Assembly (NCBI GenBank): GCA_947650915.1
Contig: CANSWY010000001.1
Span: forward strand, 347,248-411,247
Origin: an uncultured Eggerthellaceae bacterium
GTDB taxonomy: Bacteria; Actinomycetota; Coriobacteriia; Coriobacteriales; Eggerthellaceae
Reading direction: 5' to 3'
DNA: 64,000 nt
Shown one piece after another: positions 1 to 10,393 of the stretch; position 1 is the stretch's first letter; each line of letters starts with the position of its first letter. The position numbers and the translations under genes were made by a program. A model generated the notes under the pieces. It did not search any database. It was not told the DNA's origin and saw only the letters and a program-made list of their open reading frames with translations.

Positions 1-1
1 A

Positions 2-103
2 GCGCCGGGGCTCGCCACCACGGAAAGCTACCACGACGTGGCGGTTCCCGCGGATATTCCGCCCGGGACCCTCCATCCTTTCACCTTCCCTGGATCGGTG
101 TGA
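2..103 (+). CDS. possible C-terminal end of an upstream gene (partial)
   Basis: One forward frame is open from the window edge and ends at a TGA at 101-103, giving 33 residues with an ordinary protein-like composition (it ends ...HPFTFPGSV). The other two forward frames are arginine- and proline-rich and look like shadows. No family can be named from so short a piece. It may simply be non-coding DNA, so this is a tentative call. Confidence 0.35.
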   Translation, partial: APGLATTESYHDVAVPADIPPGTLHPFTFPGSV

Positions 104-154
104 TATTTCCAGATGATATAGATCATGACCGACAACATCTATGTGATTTGGTCA

Positions 155-160
155 TATAAT
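155..160 (+). promoter_or_regulatory. putative -10 box upstream of rhs
   Basis: A perfect TATAAT lies 41 bases before the chosen rhs ATG at 201, in a locally AT-rich stretch (105-165). No good -35 hexamer is seen at 17 bases. CGACAA at 130-135 is a poor match at 19 bases. The Shine-Dalgarno sequence AAGGGGGG (187-194) follows. Confidence 0.4.
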
Positions 161-200
161 TGCAACTGCTTGACAAGAAGCGGTGCAAGGGGGGCTTGCT

Positions 201-3200
201 ATGGGCAAGAACGCATCGAGAGGCGACAAGCTGGACGCATGGGGAATCTCCTTGCTTGTCTGTGCTCTCATTTCTTCATCTGTTTCCGCATCTGTCTTCA
301 TCGCTGACGCTGGGTGGCCGGTCGTCGGTTGCATTGCAGGATTCGCTGCATGCGGGACCGTCTTCCTTTTCGGTGCGTGCCTTGGGTGCGCGCTTCTCTC
401 GGCAAGATCGGATCCCGCGCCTTCGCTTTCTGGCCTTGCACGCATAGCCTTCAGGCAAGCCCCCGGCGTTCTCCTTCGATGCGCCATTATCATCATAGGC
501 GCTTTGTGTCTCATCATCTTGTATGGCTTGATCGCCTTCGCCTTGGACCTGGTGCTCTTTGCGCACATCGGCACTCAAGCAGCCCTTGCGTTTCTGGAGA
601 TCGTTGCAGCTCTTGGCGCAATGGCTGTTTGCCCGTTTCCATTCATGCTCGTGGCCGGGTTCGCGCTTTCGAATGACGAAAGTGCGCATCCCATCAAAGA
701 AGTGCGTTCGGTTGCAGGGGCATATGTGCCCTTGGTCTTGCTGTCCGTCTTCGTGTGGGCAGCCGGAGGTGCGGCGTGCGGGCTCGCCTCTCTTTGGGGC
801 AGCGGCGTTTTCGCGCTCGCCTTTTACGTCATCGCCTCATGCCTTTTCGGGTGTGCATGGCTGCTCGTCTCTGCTCGCATCTTGACAAGAACCCATGCAG
901 AGAACGGAACGTCCCGCTGGTGGCAAGCGAAGGTTTCTGCTTTCTGGAGACGTCGCGTCAGCAAGAAAGCCGCTGCGATCACTGCATGCATTCTGGCATG
1001 TGCGCTCTCGTTCTCGCTTTTCGGGATTCCCTATGCAGCTTACGCCGAAGGGCTTCCGGAGGAGAATGCTGCGCCCCCAGCAGAACCTGACATCTACGTG
1101 CCTACCGTGAACACAGAAGCGCCCGCAAGCGATGCGGGAGAAGCAGACGCCTCTTCGCCCTCCACCGCACCACAGACGGGAAGCACCGATACAGCTGAAA
1201 CAGCTGGAGCCGAAGATGCATCTGAAGCACCGGAAAGCGATGAAACCCCGCAGATGCCCGCGCTTCCACCTGTTGAGTATTATGAACAGCCTGACGTTGA
1301 AGGAGAACCCGTGGCCATCGAGGGTGACACCACCCTCATGCGCCTATCAGAGCGGAAATACACCACCATCATCGGAGGCGCGAACGTAGCTTTTGAAGAC
1401 GCCGCAGGCACAGTGCAGAAGATCGACAACGAACTGGAACCGGTAGGAACCGATGAGGACGGAAACCCTTCCCTTTACCGCAACAAGCGCAATGCCTTCA
1501 CGGCAGAGCTGCCCGCATCTACGCCAGCAGATGAACAGGGCGCAGAGGAGAAAGGTGCAGAAGCGCCTGCAGGCCTCACCTTGAAGGCAGCAGGCTATGT
1601 CGTGCAGCTCTTGCCGCAGAATGTCGATTTCTCTCGCGCCTGCGCGGAAGGTGAAGCCATCCGCTATACCGAAGCGCGATCTGGCATCGATTGGCAATAC
1701 ACGCTGGTAGGCTCGGTGGTCAAAGAAGACATCGTGTTGGCCTATCCGGTGGAAGAGCAGTCATTCGAAACGCAACTGGTGTTGCCGATGGGTTTGGATG
1801 CGCGCATGGATAGCGGCGTGTGCGTCGTGTCCAAAGCAGATGATCCGCAAGATGAAGTCATGCGCATAGCAGCCCCTATCGCCACCGATGCAGCAGGAGA
1901 GGTGAGCGCGGATCTTTCGCTTGAACTGACGGAAAGAGGCGGAAGCCATATCCTTGCGCTCATTCCTGATTGGGAGTGGCTTGCGAGCTCGGATCGCGCA
2001 TACCCGGTGCGCATCGACCCTGCCGTTGACCTGGCTCCCTCATCAGTGAGGCTGGGTTGCGTGGAGCAGCAATGGCGCAACCTCGTCGTAGGCGAGAATG
2101 GCTATGCCTATGCAGGCTATGATGACGGTGTGAAGACGGGCACGGGCGCCTTCAACCACGGCCTGGGGCACGCCATCTGCCGTGCCTATGCGGAGACGAA
2201 CTATGATTTCTCCTACATCATGAGCGAAGCGCGGATAGATTCCGCAACGTTTTCGCTCTATCAGCACCGTGCCTACTCAGGGGGTGCCACCAACTTGGGG
2301 CTGTATCGCGTGATGGAGCCCTGGAACTTCGATAGGCTCACCTGGGCATCTCAAGAATCGCTCACCCATGAACTGGTGTGCTTCCGTCAAGCCAACACGA
2401 CTCCTGGATACATTGATTGGGATGTGCGCGAGTGCGTGAACAACTGGGTGCAGGGGGTTTGGGAACAACGCGGATTCTGTATAAAAGCAGAATACGAGCG
2501 CGGAATGCAATGCGAGATGTTCCAGAATCGCTATGCTGCCAATCCGCCGCGCCTGACCGTTGACTGGACCATTCCAGATCCGGTGGATGAAAGCCGCTCC
2601 CTTGACGACATCACGGTGAAGCTGCGCACCTTGACCGAACACGACGCGGACAACAAGCTGGCACTTGATGGCGTGTTCGCAGATGGCGAGGCCACACCCC
2701 GCTCAACGGTGGCCTACACGCTGGATCCCGCAGGAGAAACCGGTATAGGGTATGCCTCGCGCAGCTATAAATACCCTGATTCCAGCGAGTGGCAGGACTC
2801 TATCCCCAATGCTACCCGTTACAAAGACAAACTCTCGAACTGGCAAAGCCATGTCTTTTCGAGCCTTGCTTATGACACGCTCTACAAAGTGCGCGCTGTT
2901 GCCATGAAAGATGGCGTAACGGGCAAAGAAGGAGTATCGGATACCTTCCTTGTCTACAAGGCTTCCGCCAAAGACACGCTGCCCTATATCGCCAGTCACT
3001 ACGGCACCACGTTAGACCAGCTGGCGCGTGACAACCGCGTGCAGGATTGCCTTGTTGTGGGTGGCAACACCATTTTCGTGCGCAATCCGAAGACCAACAC
3101 GCCTTACAATCCAGCCAACCTGACCGAAGACCAGAAGCGGCGCATCGATTCAGGCCTCATGGGTCGGGGCAAGCACTGCGAATACGGCTTCGAGCCGGTG

Positions 3201-6200
3201 AATATGAACACCGGCAATTTCGTGCTGGAAGGCATCGATGCTACGATTCCTGATCTTGAAGACGATTTCGAGGTTCGCCGCACCTACAATTCCAAAGCTT
3301 CCACTGAATCCGGTGCTCTGGGTCGCGGATGGTCGATGAGCTTCACCGACCGCCTTTCGGCTGAAGCGTCAGGCGCTCTTGTTTATACCGCCTCAGACGG
3401 CGCAAGCTACTGGTTCGACCCAGACGGTGCAGGAGGTTATGTGTTGGACGGGGATGCGGGTTACGAACTGACGCGCATCGCTTATAAGCCAGACGGCGCA
3501 AGTCCCACATCCCCTGATCTTTATCGCTATGAACTGACGCGCAAAGACGGCAGCATCCTTGCTTTCGATCGCTACGGGATGCTCACCTCAGTCACTTCCT
3601 CCGCAGGGCTGGTCACAGCGGTTGAATATGACGCGAACCATCTCATGAGCCGCGTAGTGTCTCCGTCTGGCGCCTCCTACGCCTTCGAGCATGACGGCTA
3701 TGGCCGCATAAGCGCCATCCTGCGCCCCGATGGCTTGCGCGTGGTGTATGGATACGATGCGGCAGGGAATCTGACCCAGGTCACAGAAGCGGGCGGCGGC
3801 ATCATCCAGTACTTCTACGACGGGCAAGGACGCATGACGGAATGGCGCGACCCAACAGGGGCCGCCATGGTGCGCAACGCCTATGACGGGCAAGGGCGCG
3901 TGACATCCCAGCTTGATGCGAATGGGAACCGGTCTGTGCTCGCGTATTCGGATGGGTGCACCCATGCAACCGATGCCGCGGGTTCTATCACTACCTACCG
4001 TTACGACGATCTCTTCCGCACTACCTCCATCACGTATCCGGACGGCTATACGGTATCGCGTGCCTATGACGGGCAGGGAAATCTCATATCCGATGAAACG
4101 GGAACTTATTCTTATGATGCGCATGGATGCCTTGCCTCTGCGACCGATCTGCGCGGGCAAGCCACCACGTATGTCAATGATGAGGCGGGTCATGTGCTTG
4201 AGATGACGCGTCCTGATGGGGTGGTGGTTGCCTATGCATACGACGGGGCGGGTAAATGCACATCAGAGACATGGAGCACAGGCGCATCGTTCACGCGCGT
4301 CTATGATGAGCTGCATCGCCTGGTTTCGGAAACGGATGCAGACGGCGCAACCACGGTGTATGGCTATGCAGGCGCGAACCTTGCCTCCGAAACCGACGCG
4401 TTGGGAAATACCACCTCGTATGCCTACGACGCCATGGGCCGCTGCGTTTCTGTCACCGATCCTTTGGGGAGGACGGAGCGTACTTCCTATGATGCCATGG
4501 GACGCGTGATCGCGGAGGTGGATGGTTCAGGTGCAAGCACGCGCTATGTCCTTGATGCTCGCGGGCTGCTGCTTGCACTTACGGACGCGAATGGTCAGGT
4601 GACTGCGTTTGCCTACGATGCAGCTGCGAATCTGGTGTCTATGACCGACGCTTCGGGCGGGACCTGGGAGTATGGATACGATGCTCTGGGCAACTGCATT
4701 TCAGAAACTGATCCTCTGGGAAACACAACCCGCAAAACCTACGATGGGCGCGGGCGCGTGTCCTCCCAAACCGATGCCACGGGTGTGACGGAGTCTTGGG
4801 AATACGATGGGCAAGGGCGCATAGTGGCACACACGCTTCCTTCAGGTGCACAAGAGACGTTTTCCTATGAAGGGAGCTTGCAAGAAGCATCACGTGAAAT
4901 CGATGCGCTGGGCAATGTCACCACGCGTAGCTTCGATGCAATGGGCAACGTGACTTCTGTGACCCATCCTGACGGAGGCGCAGAAACGTATTCCTACGTC
5001 GCTGATGAGCTATCTGCAGTTGTGTCGCCTGGGGGTTTGGTCACTTCTTTTGAGCGAACTCCGGCAGGGAAGATCGTCTGCGTAGATGCATCGGGACGTG
5101 CGTGGGGCTACAGCTACGATGCGGCAGGCAATGTCGTCACGGTTGCCGATCCTGCGGGTCATGTGTCGCATATCGAAAACGATGCTGCTGGGCAAGTGAC
5201 AAGCGTCACTGATGCGGACGGACGCACGACGCAGTTCACCTATGATGGTGCCGGGCGCATGGCGTCCGTCACAGATGCTCTTGGCAACACTGCATCGTAT
5301 TCTTACGACAGCCTAGGCAATCCGCTCTCTCAAACCGATGCTGCTGGCAATACCAGATCTCTTACCTACACCGCAACAGGCCTTTTGAGCACAGTGACCG
5401 ACCCGCTTGGAAACGTCACCTCCTACACCTACGATGCTGCTGGCAACCAAACCGTACAGACCGATGCTCGCGGAGGCACCCAGATCGATGTCCATGACGG
5501 CGTTGGCAGAGTTGTGTCTACGACAGATGCCATTGGGCGCGAGACTCTGTACTCTTATGACGCAGCTGGCAATCTTGTGCGCATCACGCTGCCCGACGGG
5601 AGCACTGAGGATTTTGCCTATGATGCGGCGGGACGCGTCATTGCAGCAGAGGATGCTTCAGGAATCACGGCGAATCTGGAACTCGATTGGCGCGGGAATG
5701 TTGTTCGCGCATATGGGGATGGCTTAGGTGAGGAAAGCTATGCCTATGATGCGGAGGGTCGTCTAGCATCTTTTACCGATGCCGCGGGGCGCACCGCATC
5801 GGTTCTCTATGATCTCTGGGGGTCTGAACTGGTGCAGACCGATGTTGACGGCGCTGTTGTTATCAATGCCTACGATGAGCGCGGCCAGCTTATCTCTGAA
5901 ACTGACGGCATCGGAGCCACTACGCGCTATGCATATGATGCATCAGGCAACGTTGTTTCTGTTACAGACGCGCAAGGCGGCATCACGGAATATGCTTATG
6001 ATGCAGCTGGGCGTATGGTCGCGGTCACAGATGCGCTGGGGCATGGCGTTTCGTATCAGCTGGATGCATTGGGAAACATCATCGCCCAAACCGATGAAGA
6101 CGGATTCGTCACCCACGCTGTCTATGACGCAGCGGGTCGCATGGTGGAACACTCTGATGGGGTTGGCGCTACAACAAAGGCAACCTATGACGCATCGGGC

Positions 6201-9200
6201 AATGTGGTTGCGGTGGAAGACGCAAATGGTTCGGTCGATTCATACATCTACGATCTTGCCGATCAGCTCATAGCCCACACCGATGCGCGCGGCGGCGAAG
6301 AAACCTTCTCCTATGATGTGCGCGGCAATATGGTGCAGCACACATCAGCGGGTGGAGCGGCACAAACCTATCAGTACGATGCTTCAGGCAATCTCATCAA
6401 GGAAACAGACGCTGAAGGCGCTACCACCACCTATGACGTGAATGCGCTCGGTCTTGCCACGCGCGTGACAGCTCCGAATGGTTCGGAATACGCTTACCGT
6501 TATGATGCGGTTGGACGCATGATCCAGGCTTCCTCGCCCCTTGGATACGTCCGTTCCTTCGCGTATGGCACAGCTGATTCCCCTCTGGAGGAAAAGGACA
6601 ATTGCGGGCTTTCCATCGCCTATGAGCTTGATGGGGCAGGGCGCATCACGAAAGCGGTGTCTTCTGGTGCGGCGGAGGCGTGGGATTATGATTCGCTGGG
6701 CAATCTGATCGAGCACACTTCAAAGGCTGGGACGCGTGATGCGTTCTCCTATGACGCCATGGGGCGGTTGAGTTCCTATACGGATGGCGCGGGCATCGCT
6801 GAGAGCTATGCGTATGACGGACGTGGCAATCTCACGTCAGTGAAAACCGGATCGCTCGTCACGCGCTTCGCCTACGATGGCACCTCGAATGTGATATCTG
6901 AGGCGGCAGGTTCTGCCAACCCCACGCGCTACGCGTATGACAAAGCGGGTCAACTTGCTTCTGTGACGGATGGGGCAGGTGCGAAAGAGACCTATTCCTA
7001 TGACGAAGCAGGAAACCTCACCGGTGTGGAAGATGCAAAAGGGAACCGCGTTGGGTATGCCTATGATGCGGACAACAATCTGACCAAGGTGACGTCCCCG
7101 CTCGGCGCAGTGGCAACCTATGCCTACGACGGGGTGGGTCGCTTGAATGCGGCAACGGATGCCGATGGCGGGACCACTACCTATGCGCGTGACGCGTCGG
7201 GCAATATCACATCCATCACCGATGCTACAGGGCAGAGTACAGCCTATGCCTACGATACGGAAGGCAATATCACTTCCGCTACGTCTGCATCCGGGGCGAC
7301 CGAGGCCTTCGCCTACGACATGCGTGGATACCTCACGAGCCTGACTTTGCCCTCTGGCGCCACCACGCGCTATGATTACGATGAATTGGGCCAGTTGCTT
7401 TCGAAGGCCTATTCAGCCGGTTCGGAAGATACAGCCACCTACACCTATGACGCTGATGGTCGGGTTGCCTCACGAACTGATGCTTGCGGCACGGCGGTGT
7501 ATGCCTATGACGGGGCTGGACGTCTGATATCTGAGACAGATGGGTTCGGACAGACGCTTGCCTATGCTTATGATGATTCGGGAGCGCTTTCGTCCATCAC
7601 CTATCCTGATGGGTCTCAAGTCTTCTATGCCTATGACGATGCGGGGCGCATCTCCTCGGTCACATCCGGTGATGGCGTCTATGCGTATGCCTATGACGAC
7701 GCTGGGCATCCGGCTCTTCTGACGCGCCCGGATGGGGTGCGCACCCGCACCTCTTATGACGAAGTCGGGAACGCGGTCATGGTCGAGCACGTTTCAGCTG
7801 ACGGGAATGCGCTCTCGCGTTTTGCTTATACGTATGATGCGGAAGGCCGTATCGCCTCCGAAGATTCCGTTGTCACTGGCAACGATGGTGAGAGCCACAT
7901 ATCCCATCGCACGTTCTCATACACGGATGCAGGAAAACTGGCAACGGTGAGTGCGGAGGAAGATGGCGCTTCCTATGCCGAGCGTTACGAATACGACGGG
8001 GCGGGAAACCGTACGCGCTTGGTGCGCGAAGGTGCCAGTTCTGATGTCATCTCTTACGCCTATGACGCTGACGATCGCCTCATTCGCGAGGAGAGCGTTC
8101 AAAATGGCACGATCGAATACGCCTATGACGCTGATGGCCAGCTCACATCCAAAACGGGTGCAGGCGAAGAGCTCAGCTATTCCTATGGCGTTGAAGGACG
8201 CTTGGAAGCGGTGCGCTCAGGTGATCTTCTGCTGATGAGCGCTGTCTATGATGGCGATGGGAAAAAGGTCGCTGAAACCACGCTCTATCATGCATCTCGC
8301 ACACTCCCTGAGGCAGCAGCCGCAGGAACGCCTTTGGGTTCGTTGGCCATTGCGCTTGCTGGGGGCGATGGGGGTGCGGCCCGCATCTGCGCTGAAGGCA
8401 TGTCGTATGCAATCTATGCCATGGCTGCGCTCACGGGAGGGTGCGCGGCTTTCGCGAATCCTGCAGCCATCCCGGAAACCATGCCGCGCGCCTGCAAGCT
8501 TGCGCGCGATCTCTTCTCCTTCGGGGCGGCATATGTGCCAAAAGGCCTGCCAAGCCTTGTTGCATCTGGCCTTGAGGGAGACGAGGCTGACGCGCTCGCG
8601 CGTTCTTTGGGCGTGGCCGCGCCTGCGCTTTCGGTGACCGACGAACTCTATGACGTGACCGCCTTCGCGAACTCAACGCTGTTCGAAGAGGAGCAGGTGG
8701 CTTATGCCGCATCTTCCAGGAGCGGCGCGTCAGCTTCCATCTTCGGTCTTGCGCGCTTGGCTGAGGCGCGTGAGGGCGCAACCACCAGCCTGCTCGAAGA
8801 TGCGCGCGGTTCCGTTGCGCAGGAATCATCCGGCGCAAGCGTTCTCGCATGGCGTCGTTACAGCGCATTCGGGGCTGTGACGGCTGGAACCGATGCACAA
8901 GAAAAGGCGTTTTACGGCTACAACGGAGAAGCCCAGTCATCGGTCACGGGGTTGGTGTATCTGCGTTTCCGCCACTACGATCCGACGTCAGCCCATTTCG
9001 GCGTGCAAGACACCTATCTGGGCAACACCTTCAACCCGGCAAGCCTGAACCGCTACCTTTTCTGCGAGTCCGATCCCATCAACAACATCGATCCGAGCGG
9101 GCATATCACTTTGAAACAGAGATACGAACTCGATAAGAAACAGTACGGCAAGACGATCACCAATTCACGTGCCTATCAGCTCAAGCAGAAGCGCAAACAG

Positions 9201-9920
9201 TTTTCGAGAGCAGCTGCTAGGTGGGTGAATGGATGGCTAGGACAGGTGACCGAAAGGCTCTATACGGCAGCAGGCCGCCCCGTGCCGAGCGTGAAGGCTC
9301 GGTCAAGCGCAGGCAGAAGAACTGACTGGGCAGGCGCTGCTCAAAGGCTCCAGAGGCAATACAGAGAGCTCTATTGCGGGCTGGGGCGACCCTATCTTTC
9401 CAACGATGCGCGAACGGCTCAGAATCACCTCACCTTTGACGTGCTCGGATTCATCATCCCGGTCATCCCGGATGCCGTGAATGCGCTGATCTACACAGCA
9501 GAGGGCGACAAGGAAGAGGCCTCCTTCTCTGCCGTGTTCGCACTCACAAGCCTTGGCGGTCCGATAGGAAAAGGGGCGGCAAAAGGCATCCACATCGGTT
9601 CTGGCATTGTGAAAGGGTCAGCAAAGGCGACCGAAAAAGCTGCGCTCAAGCGTGCAGGCAAGATCGAGCAGAATCGACTTCACCATATTTTTGCTGATCC
9701 TAAACACAAGTTAGATGGACTGATTACGAAGTACGGCTCAGAAGAATCAGCATTTCATGCCATCGAAGAAGGGGCGCTTAGATATGCAAATGAAAATGGA
9801 GTGGAAACGGCAAATAAATGGACAAGAATAGAAATAGATGGAGAAGAGGTGGACGCAACTTGGAGAACAGTTGATGGAGTGCTCAATTTAGTTGATGCCT
9901 CACGAAGGGAAGTTTCATGA
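201..9920 (+). CDS. giant RHS/YD-repeat polymorphic toxin
   Basis: About 3239 aa. The ATG at 201 is chosen over the GTG at 183 because AAGGGGGG ends 6 bases before it. Residues 1-235 contain about six hydrophobic helices, then a seventh signal-like helix ending in PYAAYA near 255-280. A low-complexity Pro/Glu linker follows, then a DNRLRE-like region (~610-790), a LysM-like motif (~922-965), a DUF6531 domain (~992-1075), and YD repeats of ~21 residues from ~1130 to ~2670, roughly 70 judged by period. The RHS core ends with a GLVYLRFRHYDP-type motif near 2920 and an NNIDPSGHI motif. A hydrophobic pre-toxin segment precedes a variable tip of ~93 residues containing LHHIFADPKH. By analogy with RHS/Wap toxins the YD shell encloses the tip and the tip kills neighbours. 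The tip's activity is not recognised, though a nuclease is plausible. The tip has lower GC than the core. The stop overlaps the next ATG (ATGA). Confidence 0.9.
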   Translation: MGKNASRGDKLDAWGISLLVCALISSSVSASVFIADAGWPVVGCIAGFAACGTVFLFGACLGCALLSARSDPAPSLSGLARIAFRQAPGVLLRCAIIIIGALCLIILYGLIAFALDLVLFAHIGTQAALAFLEIVAALGAMAVCPFPFMLVAGFALSNDESAHPIKEVRSVAGAYVPLVLLSVFVWAAGGAACGLASLWGSGVFALAFYVIASCLFGCAWLLVSARILTRTHAENGTSRWWQAKVSAFWRRRVSKKAAAITACILACALSFSLFGIPYAAYAEGLPEENAAPPAEPDIYVPTVNTEAPASDAGEADASSPSTAPQTGSTDTAETAGAEDASEAPESDETPQMPALPPVEYYEQPDVEGEPVAIEGDTTLMRLSERKYTTIIGGANVAFEDAAGTVQKIDNELEPVGTDEDGNPSLYRNKRNAFTAELPASTPADEQGAEEKGAEAPAGLTLKAAGYVVQLLPQNVDFSRACAEGEAIRYTEARSGIDWQYTLVGSVVKEDIVLAYPVEEQSFETQLVLPMGLDARMDSGVCVVSKADDPQDEVMRIAAPIATDAAGEVSADLSLELTERGGSHILALIPDWEWLASSDRAYPVRIDPAVDLAPSSVRLGCVEQQWRNLVVGENGYAYAGYDDGVKTGTGAFNHGLGHAICRAYAETNYDFSYIMSEARIDSATFSLYQHRAYSGGATNLGLYRVMEPWNFDRLTWASQESLTHELVCFRQANTTPGYIDWDVRECVNNWVQGVWEQRGFCIKAEYERGMQCEMFQNRYAANPPRLTVDWTIPDPVDESRSLDDITVKLRTLTEHDADNKLALDGVFADGEATPRSTVAYTLDPAGETGIGYASRSYKYPDSSEWQDSIPNATRYKDKLSNWQSHVFSSLAYDTLYKVRAVAMKDGVTGKEGVSDTFLVYKASAKDTLPYIASHYGTTLDQLARDNRVQDCLVVGGNTIFVRNPKTNTPYNPANLTEDQKRRIDSGLMGRGKHCEYGFEPVNMNTGNFVLEGIDATIPDLEDDFEVRRTYNSKASTESGALGRGWSMSFTDRLSAEASGALVYTASDGASYWFDPDGAGGYVLDGDAGYELTRIAYKPDGASPTSPDLYRYELTRKDGSILAFDRYGMLTSVTSSAGLVTAVEYDANHLMSRVVSPSGASYAFEHDGYGRISAILRPDGLRVVYGYDAAGNLTQVTEAGGGIIQYFYDGQGRMTEWRDPTGAAMVRNAYDGQGRVTSQLDANGNRSVLAYSDGCTHATDAAGSITTYRYDDLFRTTSITYPDGYTVSRAYDGQGNLISDETGTYSYDAHGCLASATDLRGQATTYVNDEAGHVLEMTRPDGVVVAYAYDGAGKCTSETWSTGASFTRVYDELHRLVSETDADGATTVYGYAGANLASETDALGNTTSYAYDAMGRCVSVTDPLGRTERTSYDAMGRVIAEVDGSGASTRYVLDARGLLLALTDANGQVTAFAYDAAANLVSMTDASGGTWEYGYDALGNCISETDPLGNTTRKTYDGRGRVSSQTDATGVTESWEYDGQGRIVAHTLPSGAQETFSYEGSLQEASREIDALGNVTTRSFDAMGNVTSVTHPDGGAETYSYVADELSAVVSPGGLVTSFERTPAGKIVCVDASGRAWGYSYDAAGNVVTVADPAGHVSHIENDAAGQVTSVTDADGRTTQFTYDGAGRMASVTDALGNTASYSYDSLGNPLSQTDAAGNTRSLTYTATGLLSTVTDPLGNVTSYTYDAAGNQTVQTDARGGTQIDVHDGVGRVVSTTDAIGRETLYSYDAAGNLVRITLPDGSTEDFAYDAAGRVIAAEDASGITANLELDWRGNVVRAYGDGLGEESYAYDAEGRLASFTDAAGRTASVLYDLWGSELVQTDVDGAVVINAYDERGQLISETDGIGATTRYAYDASGNVVSVTDAQGGITEYAYDAAGRMVAVTDALGHGVSYQLDALGNIIAQTDEDGFVTHAVYDAAGRMVEHSDGVGATTKATYDASGNVVAVEDANGSVDSYIYDLADQLIAHTDARGGEETFSYDVRGNMVQHTSAGGAAQTYQYDASGNLIKETDAEGATTTYDVNALGLATRVTAPNGSEYAYRYDAVGRMIQASSPLGYVRSFAYGTADSPLEEKDNCGLSIAYELDGAGRITKAVSSGAAEAWDYDSLGNLIEHTSKAGTRDAFSYDAMGRLSSYTDGAGIAESYAYDGRGNLTSVKTGSLVTRFAYDGTSNVISEAAGSANPTRYAYDKAGQLASVTDGAGAKETYSYDEAGNLTGVEDAKGNRVGYAYDADNNLTKVTSPLGAVATYAYDGVGRLNAATDADGGTTTYARDASGNITSITDATGQSTAYAYDTEGNITSATSASGATEAFAYDMRGYLTSLTLPSGATTRYDYDELGQLLSKAYSAGSEDTATYTYDADGRVASRTDACGTAVYAYDGAGRLISETDGFGQTLAYAYDDSGALSSITYPDGSQVFYAYDDAGRISSVTSGDGVYAYAYDDAGHPALLTRPDGVRTRTSYDEVGNAVMVEHVSADGNALSRFAYTYDAEGRIASEDSVVTGNDGESHISHRTFSYTDAGKLATVSAEEDGASYAERYEYDGAGNRTRLVREGASSDVISYAYDADDRLIREESVQNGTIEYAYDADGQLTSKTGAGEELSYSYGVEGRLEAVRSGDLLLMSAVYDGDGKKVAETTLYHASRTLPEAAAAGTPLGSLAIALAGGDGGAARICAEGMSYAIYAMAALTGGCAAFANPAAIPETMPRACKLARDLFSFGAAYVPKGLPSLVASGLEGDEADALARSLGVAAPALSVTDELYDVTAFANSTLFEEEQVAYAASSRSGASASIFGLARLAEAREGATTSLLEDARGSVAQESSGASVLAWRRYSAFGAVTAGTDAQEKAFYGYNGEAQSSVTGLVYLRFRHYDPTSAHFGVQDTYLGNTFNPASLNRYLFCESDPINNIDPSGHITLKQRYELDKKQYGKTITNSRAYQLKQKRKQFSRAAARWVNGWLGQVTERLYTAAGRPVPSVKARSSAGRRTDWAGAAQRLQRQYRELYCGLGRPYLSNDARTAQNHLTFDVLGFIIPVIPDAVNALIYTAEGDKEEASFSAVFALTSLGGPIGKGAAKGIHIGSGIVKGSAKATEKAALKRAGKIEQNRLHHIFADPKHKLDGLITKYGSEESAFHAIEEGALRYANENGVETANKWTRIEIDGEEVDATWRTVDGVLNLVDASRREVS
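8446..9638 (+). repeat. direct repeat copy 1 (rhs core 3' end)
   Basis: This segment of rhs recurs at 10596-11788 with a constant offset of 2150. By eye the only differences are near the start (8450, 8453, 8459, 8477, 8531). From 8532 to 9638 the copies appear identical. Homology ends exactly where the toxin-specific tip begins (ccgaaaaa, then divergent). Confidence 0.93.
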
Positions 9921-10393
9921 CAGTGCGAATACCAACCGGTGATATTCGGGGGTTGTCAACGCCCGTAATCGATTTTTTACTTGCCGGTGAAAGCGATTTT
10001 CTTGCTGCGCTCAGATTGCAATTTGCGCATGCAAAGATAACGAAGATCACAGAAGACGGGTACGGTTTTTATGTGGAGTATGAAACAGAATCAAGTCTAA
10101 GAATATTGAATCCTCAGCTGCAGGGGGAAATGGTAAACGGAATCGTGGGAATTGACAACCAAGGTGAGTGTATATGTGGATTTGCGTTGTTTATGAGCGA
10201 CGGCATGATTTCCTATTTAGATGGATATCCCTTTTTAGGGGATACATGGCCTGATGAAATGATTACTTTGAAATATGTGAATCGGGGTATGGATGGGAAG
10301 GAGTACTTCACATCCATACGAGGCCAAGCAGAGCTGAAAGAGTATATCTTTCCCGAAAAGATAGAGTTTGCTCATCGTGATGTCATCGTGTAG
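9917..10393 (+). CDS. putative immunity protein for the RHS toxin
   Basis: This 158-aa protein starts at an ATG that overlaps the rhs stop (ATGA), with GAAGGGAAG just upstream. Its position immediately after a toxin tip, and its AT-rich composition compared with neighbours, are typical of RHS immunity genes. It is a clear paralogue of the gene at 12073-12501. Both carry GYGFY near residue 50, then a G-F-x-LF-x-x-DG-x-I block and a G(Y/F)PFL-x-D-x-WP-x-E block. Presumably it is cytoplasmic and binds the cognate ~93-residue tip. I cannot name the immunity family, and function is inferred from context. Confidence 0.75.
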   Translation: MTVRIPTGDIRGLSTPVIDFLLAGESDFLAALRLQFAHAKITKITEDGYGFYVEYETESSLRILNPQLQGEMVNGIVGIDNQGECICGFALFMSDGMISYLDGYPFLGDTWPDEMITLKYVNRGMDGKEYFTSIRGQAELKEYIFPEKIEFAHRDVIV

